The translations under genes and the position numbers were made by a program. A DNA stretch of 64,000 nucleotides from positions 62,833,282-62,897,281 of the forward strand of contig NC_090729.1 in NCBI RefSeq assembly GCF_036898095.1. Reading direction: 5' to 3'. The notes beneath the pieces are model-generated. The model was not told the DNA's origin. It searched no databases and worked only from the letters and a program-made list of their open reading frames with translations. This document shows positions 57,011-64,000 of this stretch, piece by piece (the first letter of the stretch is position 1; each line of letters opens with the position of its first letter). This DNA is from Palaemon carinicauda (Eukaryota; Arthropoda; Malacostraca; Decapoda; Palaemonidae).

Positions 57011-57765
57011 TATTGGATGTGCAGTGAAAGCCACGAAAGATGTTGCAATGCTTTTTTTATTAATGCGTTTCCACCTGAAACATAAGTAATTCAAAATACT
57101 AAAAAAAAATCCTAAATAAATATTAAGTGAAAAAACTAAAAATCACAAACTTTTCTTGGAAAGTACAAACTATAACGAGATAATTAAGTAATTCAAATAA
57201 ACTTGAAGCATAAACATGTATAGCAATGAAAAACATTAAACAAAGATAGCAGTAAATTACGTGAACATAAATAGAACAATTATCCATTACTAATTATTAC
57301 AAAGTTAAATTAACATTATAAACTCACAAACATATTGAACTGAAACAAGAAAGGTAGTAAACTAGATAGTTACTACCAAGCATTACCACGCAATTACTCT
57401 AAGAATAACACCACACTGAAAACAATTATTTAATATATTATAATAAAGTTAAGTACTAACACATTTTCTCTCCAAGCCTTTCACTGGACACCAATAATCC
57501 GTCCCCATTTCCTCTAAACACAAGGGAGCAATAACCCCTTCCGGAGAGTGGGTGTGTCTCGGACGGCAACTGTTTGTAAAAGGACAACTGTCTTGAATAC
57601 ACTCGTCTCATCTGAACTCCGCTGCCCAGACTCGGCAACGCAACACAAGAAATCCACAGAAATGCAGTCCCTTAAATTACAAATATTTTAGTCTTGACCA
57701 TTTATGACATTTTAGATAATAAACAATAGATAAATATATAAATAACTATCGTCCCTGACGATACA
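57011..57765 (-). repeat. 5' LTR of the BEL element
   Basis: Matches 50877-51672 except for a 41-base deletion and a few substitutions, among them TATTGG for TGTTGG at the inner edge. The exact inner border is uncertain by about ten bases. Confidence 0.85.
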
Positions 57766-57778
57766 ATGACTCACTGAC

Positions 57779-57900
<122 letters not shown>

Positions 57901-57904
57901 TCAC

Positions 57905-58150
57905 AAACCATGTCGTCCTGATGGAAGGTTCCTAATATCAGCTTCCAAGGGATATATGAACTACAGTGATATTCCCAGAAAATCTATCTTTAGGTCTCCA
58001 GAATTCTAACTCTTGGCGCGAATATCCCAACTCTCAAGGATATCGCATAAATCAGGGGACGTATATCTTGATACGACACATAGCGATCTTCACCCCGAAT
58101 AGCCTTTTCGCTTTGAGGGGGAAGAGTTGCAATTTTGGAAGGGGAGCCGT
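57905..58150 (+). repeat. Left ITR of DIRS-C
   Basis: Matches 467-712 block by block (CCATGTCGTCCTGATGGAAG, TTCTAACTCTTGGCGCGA, CAGGGGACGTAT, GAGGGGGAAG). The outer 25 bases present in DIRS-A are missing next to the (TA)n tract. Confidence 0.8.
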
Positions 58151-58189
58151 TATCAAGGTTACTCTATTTCCCATACTACTATTGAGTAT

Positions 58190-58217
58190 CAAGATGGCGC
58201 CATATCCAAGATGGCGG
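58190..58217 (-). promoter_or_regulatory. Paired YY1-like sites in the DIRS-C leader
   Basis: CAAGATGGCG at 58190-58199 and CCAAGATGGCGG at 58206-58217 are the reverse complement of the CCGCCATCTTG type found in DIRS-A. No TGACGTCA is seen here. The position relative to ITR and first short ATG is the same as in DIRS-A. Confidence 0.45.
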
Positions 58218-61128
58218 ACATTCCCAATTTTGTAGTGAATTCGCATGGTGGTGTTCCCTGTTAATCTAACTTTTTCGATTGATTCTGGGAGGACTATTAT
58301 GAAATCTCCAGCTTCTTTCGCCTCTGGAATGTTGAGTAATGATTCTTTACAATGTGTATATTTCAGCTCCTGCTTCACAGTGAAATGAGAGTAATTTATT
58401 GTGCTTAGGAGCTGGGACTGTTACCAGAGGCGCCATGGGCGCTGTCGTTCGTTGAGCATGTGTTATTTAGTTAGTAGAACGACATTCCCGGTTGAAATAA
58501 CATTAAGTAATTATGAAAGCTATTTAGGCATTTTATACTTGTAAAGATATTTATGGTACGCATAATTTTTCCTCTTACTATGTAGATCGTATACGTTAGA
58601 GTTTCGGTGATTTAGGTAACCGAGATCTCGTCTTGCGTAGGTAACCTAACCTAGGCGATGTAGTATACTTTCAGACATTTCCATGTTTACCCTCGTGTAT
58701 CGTTTTATCAATTCAGGCAGAGATAGATATCTCCTAAAATTATATTATAATTCGATACTCGTCTCCCGTAGAGATTTAAGGGTAATCTCTCCTTCCCTCT
58801 GAGGGTAGCCTCATGCTACAATCTTAGTTAGTCTTGCCTTCGAGTAGACACTCAGGCTTGACTGGACTAGTGTTTTCTGTGTCTTCCCTTGTTCGGCAGA
58901 TAGCAGGCTTTGGGTTTCGGTCAGAACCTCAGAGTATTTGGTCTTTGATGGCTGCTGGCCGGCAGGGTGAATAGTCATTCCCCTGCTGGCTAGGCTGCCG
59001 GAATAGGAGGCTAGACCTCCCTAGGCCGCAATTGAAGTGGTGGAATGATGCCGCCACCTTCTCTCTGTGGTCTAGAAGACCAGCCCTGTGCTTGCACACC
59101 TTAGGCTGAAGAATAGGCATTCTTCTGCCGCCTAGGATGGCGCCGGCACTGGAACTCTGTTTCTCCCTTGTTGAGAGGAGGCGGCACTGCCGCCTTCCCC
59201 TTAACTGTATTGGCAGACCCTAGGTTGGGGAATAGATATTCTCCTGCCGCCTAGGATGGTGCCAATGCTGAAACAGAGGTTTTTTAGGGTGTGGTAGCAC
59301 CGGCAACCCTGCCAGCTCCTTCCACACCTCATACAGGACCCTTTAGGGATGGCCTGGCCATCGCAACTCTTTGGGCCTGCAATCTTGCCAATTGCCGGCG
59401 GGTTGTGGGGCTGGCCAGGCTCCTACATGACACCTGTTTTTTGTCTGACGGCTTCCATGCCGGCTGCCATGCCGGCTGCCTGCGGTCATGACGGCTGCCG
59501 GCGGCCATGACAGCTGCCGGCGACCATGATGGCTGCAGGCGATCATGATAGCTGCCGGCTGCCTTGACGGCTGCCAGCAGCTAGGACGACTCCCGGCATC
59601 CTTGACGGCTGTCGGCGGCTATGATAGCTGTCGCAGCCATGCTGGCTGTCGGCAGCCATGTCAACCGCTGGCTGTCGGCAGCTATGTCAACTGCTGGTGG
59701 CCATAATGGCTGCCGGCGGGTATGACGACTGCCGTCGGCCATGACGGTTGCCGGCGGCGATGGCGGCTGCTGGCAGCCATGATGGCTGTTGGAGGGAAGC
59801 CTCTTCTCTCACCAAGATTCTTCAGTCCTCCCTTGAACTGCCGGCCACAAATCCTGTTGCCAGGATACTGCCAGCCGGGCCTGCTCCGGCAGGTACTGAC
59901 TCAGCCGGCGGCATGCCGACTGTACCAGTGGTGCTGGGTACTAGCCTCCCGGCCATGTGCTGGCCGGAATTTGCCGGCGATGGTACTTGGGTTGGATGGA
60001 AGCCTGAATGATGCATTCTCCCCTTCCATTTGAACTTTCTTTCTGGTGAAGGCAGTTACTTGTATATTTACATCCTTATTTGGTGTATACATACACAGTA
60101 ATAAGGCAGTCCTTCACTCCATGCTTCCTCTCTCTCTTTCAGCTAGCATGCTTGCCGGGCTGTGCCGGCAGGGACTAGGTATGCCGGCTATATGCCGGCT
60201 GGATTACAGTATTTGTTTATACAGTAGTCAGTATATATGCAGTATAGTATATACTGTAGATAGAAAACTATTGTATATATTAAACTATTAGTTATTTCCA
60301 ACATGTCTTTGGTATTCTGGCCCAGTTGTTTGCTGAGACCAGTCCTATATTGAAAGAATAGAATTCCTTCAATATTCTGATTAGAAATCAGTTTACTTTT
60401 ACTTTACAATATTAAATAAATTAAAGGGCTAGTGGTAGCACACTTTCTATCCTGAAAGGTTAGAACCCTTATCTTTGAGCTTCCCTGATCAGGAGACCCT
60501 ATGGTGTTAATATTGGAAGGGAAGGCCACAGCTAATGGCCTGGGTAGGATACACAAATATGTGTCTTTTCTATTTTCCTAGTCCAATCGGCGTCATGCCG
60601 GTTGGACCGTGCCTCCAGATACTAGCCATACTGGCAGCACAATTGCTGAACTACAATATATATTTATACAGTAGCCAGTATTTTGCAATATAGTATATAC
60701 TGCAAACAGAAAACTATAGTATGATCATACAGTAGTTAATTTCTAACATATCTTGGGTACCCTTGGGCAGGCTTCTGCTGAGACCGAACCTTTATTGAAA
60801 GAATAGAATTCCTTCAATACTCTGATTAGATTTCAGTTACCCTTACCCCACGGTATTAAATAACTAGAAGGGGCAGTTGCATTGTACACTTTTCTACCCC
60901 TAGGGGTTAGAACCCCTTCATTCGAGTTGCCTTGATAAATTAATCTGTTTACATTTAATATTGGAGGGAGGTTACAGCAATTGCTTGCAAGGGATACACA
61001 AGTATGTCTACCACTATTCCTTTCTAACTTACTATCCTAAGCTATAATAATTAAAAGATGACTATTACATATTGCTTATCAGGTGAGGAAATCAATTGTA
61101 TACTCATTCTGCTTTCCTTTCTTTACAG
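58218..61128 (+). other. DIRS-C leader, possible intron, GCCGGC-rich
   Basis: Non-coding leader of about 2.9 kb. A short ATG frame (58299-58331, MKSPASFASGM) followed by TTGAGT parallels the one in DIRS-A. It ends in TTTCTTTACAG at 61118-61128, the same 3' splice-like end as in DIRS-A. Two similar segments near 60240-60560 and 60690-61000 (each with CAGTATATAC...GAAAACTAT and GAAAGAATAGAATTCCTTCA) suggest an internal duplication of about 450 bases. Confidence 0.5.
59380..59800. repeat. Degenerate GCTGCCGGC/CCATGA minisatellite
   Basis: GGCTGCCGGC.GCCATGA variants recur about 17 times at a step of roughly 23 to 25 bases. The open frames across it on both strands follow from the repeat and low stop-codon content and are not taken as genes. 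Confidence 0.75.
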
Positions 61129-62700
61129 GAGGAACCCCAGAGGAAATGTGTTGCAATCTTCTGCAATATTAAGAGTAAGTACTTTTACAGTCATAATGCA
61201 TGCAGGTTTCATGCCACCTGCAATATTATTTCAGAGTCCCTGCAATATTGGGACCCCCAAGTTTGCAATATCTGTCGGACATTAGTTTCCGAAGGTTTTG
61301 ATAATCCCAAGTCAATGGAGTCTAGGGATGTGGCACGTAAGAAACTACGCAAGTGGGTAAGAGGGTTCCAGTAGATCTCTCCGTGACCATACCTACCTAA
61401 CGATAGTACTGTATGCGTAGCTTACTATTTCCGAGAGCAATAAGGGAAATAGTGGTGCCCCAGGCACAATTCGCACCTCCCTGCATCCAGATAGCCTTTG
61501 GGACGGAGGGCAGGAAGGCACTCCAGCAAGAAGTTGACAATGTCGTGTCGGAATTTCTTCAGTCTGTGCCGGCTCTGGAGCCGTTAACCTCGATTTCTTC
61601 ACCTTCTACCCTTCTGTTAGACAAAATGGACCAGTTACTGGCCCATCATATAGGTCTAAAGGAAAGATTTTGGAAACAAGGTGAAGTGGAGGCGGCAAAA
61701 CTCAAGATAGAGCTCCATGAAGCTCCACTTGTTGCCCCCCCAAGGGTCATACAAGCGACCCAAAGACCAAGACCTCCCAACATACTCCAAAACCAATCCC
61801 TGGAGGTAGGCAGTGCTTATGCCGATTTTAGACGGCATACTACATCTCCGAGAAGATGGGAGCTGTTCATTTAGATGAAATCTAGTTTTGGAAGATCTTT
61901 AACGCTTTCCCTAATTGCTTCATTCAACTGAAACATGAAACAACGTCAGGAAAAGGAACGGAACCGAAAGAGGTTATGATTCCCAACCATGATAAGGCAC
62001 AGGCTATCTTGTCAAGTAGCCTGAGGAAGGTGGGTTACTCAGTGTCGAAAGTGTTCGCACTAAGTAAGAGACACCCTACCCTTCTTGTTCCTGCTTCAAT
62101 AGCATGCCCCTTTACGTGGAAGGCATTTAAATCTGTTGCCAAGGCAGTGGAGGCAGGCAAACCATATCCTGCACTTGAGGAGTGCAAGCCTCTGTCACTA
62201 GCCTTACCCATGCAGAAGGATTGGAAGGAAGTCCACTTAATCTTTTCAGTAGGAAACTAGATGTGGACGTTGCTGGACGACAGTTTAGCGAGAATCTCCC
62301 TAAAGTTTTTGATTTTCTTTTATGCAAGGAACAAGAGACAAAGGAGAGACTGGCAGCCTCCTTATCCCTACAGAACTGCATAGAGTTGTGCTCAGCACAT
62401 CAAAGTACCCCAGACATGCTCATAGTCTTGGCCAAAATGCATATGGCCACCTTAGTAAAAGACCTATATGCCCTTATGAAGGCTAGGAGATCATGTAGGG
62501 AGTTTGTGTTCGCTGCGGCAACAGTGAAATATAAACCCAGGAAGATGATACCTTCCAACGTCTGGGGTAAAGATATCTTTCCAAACGAAGTAATCAAAGA
62601 GGTGATTGAGAAAGCCACCATGTAGAATACAAGCCTTTTCCAGAAGTGGGGCATCTCGTCAAATAGGAAGTCTTCCATGAAAGTGGGTCCCAAACCTAAA
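61129..62700 (+). pseudogene. DIRS-C gag (decayed)
   Basis: Reading from the splice-like site: CVAIFCNIKS, CRFHATC, YWDPQVCNIC, SRDVARKKLRKWVRGFQ and a stop near 61372. Then come LLFPRAIREIVVPQAQF, KAQAILSSSLRKVGYSVSK, a frameshift near 62255, DVAGRQFSENLPK, RLAASLSLQNC, SCREFVFAAA and NVWGKDIFPNE. Each block aligns with DIRS-A gag in the same order, including the Cys/His positions of the N-terminal segment. At least four breaks are visible. Confidence 0.75.
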
Positions 62701-63720
62701 AGGAAGACGGAAGAGTCTAGACCTTTTCCTTGGTCTGTTCAACAACATCCCACAGTTTCTATGACGGCGGTGCCTCAGACAGGCGGTCGAGGAGGTAAAC
62801 CTTCTGATCAGGCGAAGCAAAGAGAAGCTTCTGGTAGGAGGGAGGTTCCATCAGGATCGTTGGACCTTCGATCCTTGGGCCCAAGGCCTAATCAAGATTG
62901 GACTAGGATGGAAAATGGACATGCCTCCACCACCATTTCCTCAACTCTTCCTACACTCCAACCCCGTTCTAGAAGAGTATACCCTATAGCTTTAAAGCAT
63001 ACAGGTGATAAGGAAAGTAAAGTCCATCGAGTTCCAGGGAAGGCTGTTTTGTGTTCACAGGAAGGACTTATGAAAACTCAGAGTCATTCTGGACTGGTTG
63101 CCACTCAACAAGTTCAAAAGAAACAGCAAGTTCAGGATGGTAATCCTTCGGAACATAAGGACCCTATTTTAAAAAGGGCGTTCACAGTCTTGATAGACCT
63201 GACAGGTGCGTATTGGCAGCTTCTATTCAGTCGCCCCCTCCCCTCCTATATAGGATTCAAGTTATAGAAGATAGAGTCCTAAGACCCATACTCATTGGAC
63301 TAAACACAGTCCTAAGTATCTTGATGAAATTGGTGGATGCTGTCATGCAACAACCATGCCTAGAAACGGTTCAGGTAACAAAGTAGCTGGACGAGAGGCT
63401 GGTGTGGGCAGCACCCGAAGCGGCTGGTCTGCGAGCATCCAAAGAAGTAATCCAGTTCCTGGAACATCGGGGATGTGTAATCAGCTTCAAGAAGTCTCGA
63501 TTCTCTCCAGATCAAAGGCTTCAATGGCTAAGAAACCATCAGAACCTGAGGTCACACTGGCTCTCCTTTCCCTTGGGGATGTAGAAGGAGATCGCAGGGT
63601 CGGTCAATAGACTACGGTAATCAGTCAGGATTTCAAGACGCTAACAGGAAAGAGTTCCGAACTCTCTCCAGTTCGCAATAGTGACAGACCCTGGCTGTAT
63701 GGTGATTGTCTCACTCGATA
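62701..63720 (+). pseudogene. DIRS-C RT remnants
   Basis: Pieces of pre-RT and RT can be read in mixed frames. They are GSLDLRSLGPRPNQDWTRME (about 62850), then VLIDLTGAYWQLLFSRPLPS (about 63180, the first catalytic block), and IQFLEHRGCVISFKKSRFSP (about 63445). The YxDD box at about 63380 is not readable. The domain is short and dead. Confidence 0.65.
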
Positions 63721-64000
63721 ATGCATCAAAAGGTCTTATGTTGTTAGGAACACTCTTATGCCCTTATATGGTAATAATAATAAGAAGAATTCTTTTCTTT
63801 TTTTCTCTCTTTCTGGAAGGAGGAGGGTGGTGATGATGGGAGATTCCATCTTATTGTTCCTAATATAATATCCTGAATGGAGTGAGACAATGGGAGGAGG
63901 GTGGTGATAGTGGGAGATTCAGTATGTAATTTGATAAGAGTGTTTAGTCCCCTACAAAAATGAATTGTGCAATAAAAACAATCATAGTTGGCAACAACTC
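63721..64000 (-). pseudogene. LINE ORF1 scrap, with internal duplication
   Basis: The reverse complement of about 63815-63955 contains ESPTITTLLPLSHSIQ, matching ESPTITTHLPLFKFIQ of the ORF1 copy near 14650. The coding piece GGAGGGTGGTGAT...GGGAGATTC occurs twice (about 63820 and 63897), a tandem duplication of about 75 bases. It runs off the window. Confidence 0.55.

Larger units (their letters stand above)
50873..57765 (-). mobile_element. BEL/Pao retrotransposon, nearly intact
   Basis: Complete minus-strand element flanked by ATGAC (50868-50872 and 57766-57770). The LTRs are about 800 and 755 bases and differ by one 41-base deletion and about six substitutions, so it is older than Gypsy-2. 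One open frame encodes the whole polyprotein. Confidence 0.92.
57905..63720 (+). mobile_element. DIRS-C: heavily decayed DIRS element
   Basis: It has a left ITR (57905-58150) homologous to that of DIRS-A, a leader with paired YY1-like sites, a GCCGGC-rich region, a shared 3' splice-like site, gag blocks in order and RT scraps. The right part, including the recombinase and right ITR, is not in the window or is lost. Every coding block is broken. Confidence 0.8.

Noticed and set aside
59291..60092. Several open frames on both strands in the GC-rich DIRS-C leader
   Set aside because: The frames follow from a GC-rich minisatellite with few stop codons. They have no counterpart in the DIRS-A leader.

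Overview
This is eukaryotic, repeat-dominated DNA, most likely from a decapod crustacean. The grounds are several DIRS1-like tyrosine-recombinase retrotransposons, BEL/Pao and Ty3/Gypsy elements, an I-type LINE, long (CT)n, (GA)n and (TA)n microsatellites, and a complete lack of bacterial gene organisation. I find no host gene, tRNA or rRNA. Nearly all coding-like sequence is retrotransposon or transposon derived, and most of it is broken by stops and frameshifts. Two long open frames stand out: a Gypsy gag-pol (43805-47845) and a BEL/Pao polyprotein (51688-56982, minus strand).

Layout. 440-13432 is a DIRS element (DIRS-A) with about 270-bp inverted terminal repeats, a frameshifted gag, RT/RNase H remnants and a tyrosine recombinase. 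The recombinase is split at 7341-12720 by a DNA element that has about 550-bp terminal inverted repeats, a 31-bp minisatellite and a decayed gene with FEN1/XPG (PIN-like) nuclease-like motifs. 13446-14800 is a minus-strand LINE derivative with ORF1 joined directly to a 3' UTR. 15058-15475 is a small fold-back element made of DIRS-like ends. 16300-17750 holds unrecognised, broken coding sequence.

17755-35500 is a nest. A decayed minus-strand Gypsy (Gypsy-1) has been hit by large non-autonomous elements with TTAA (piggyBac-like) target sites. Three copies of one family (TTAA-1) each carry a roughly 375-bp tandem array of 4, 4 and 5 units. One copy of a second family (TTAA-2, 27889-31007) carries other internal repeats. 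At two sites, removing the insert plus one TTAA reconnects the Gypsy reading frame.

35590-40420 holds LINE ORF2 and ORF1 remnants and a second ORF1/3'UTR end. 40680-42650 is a decayed minus-strand DIRS (DIRS-B). 42944-48366 is a young, intact Gypsy (Gypsy-2) with 486-bp LTRs and a GACGA target duplication. 50873-57765 is a BEL/Pao element with an ATGAC target duplication whose only obvious lesion is YVHD in place of the RT YVDD box. 57905 to about 63720 is a third, heavily decayed DIRS (DIRS-C) with a GCCGGC-rich leader, followed by a LINE ORF1 scrap at the right edge.

Limits: all family assignments come from reading motifs by eye. No alignment or database search was run, and boundaries marked approximate may move by tens of bases.
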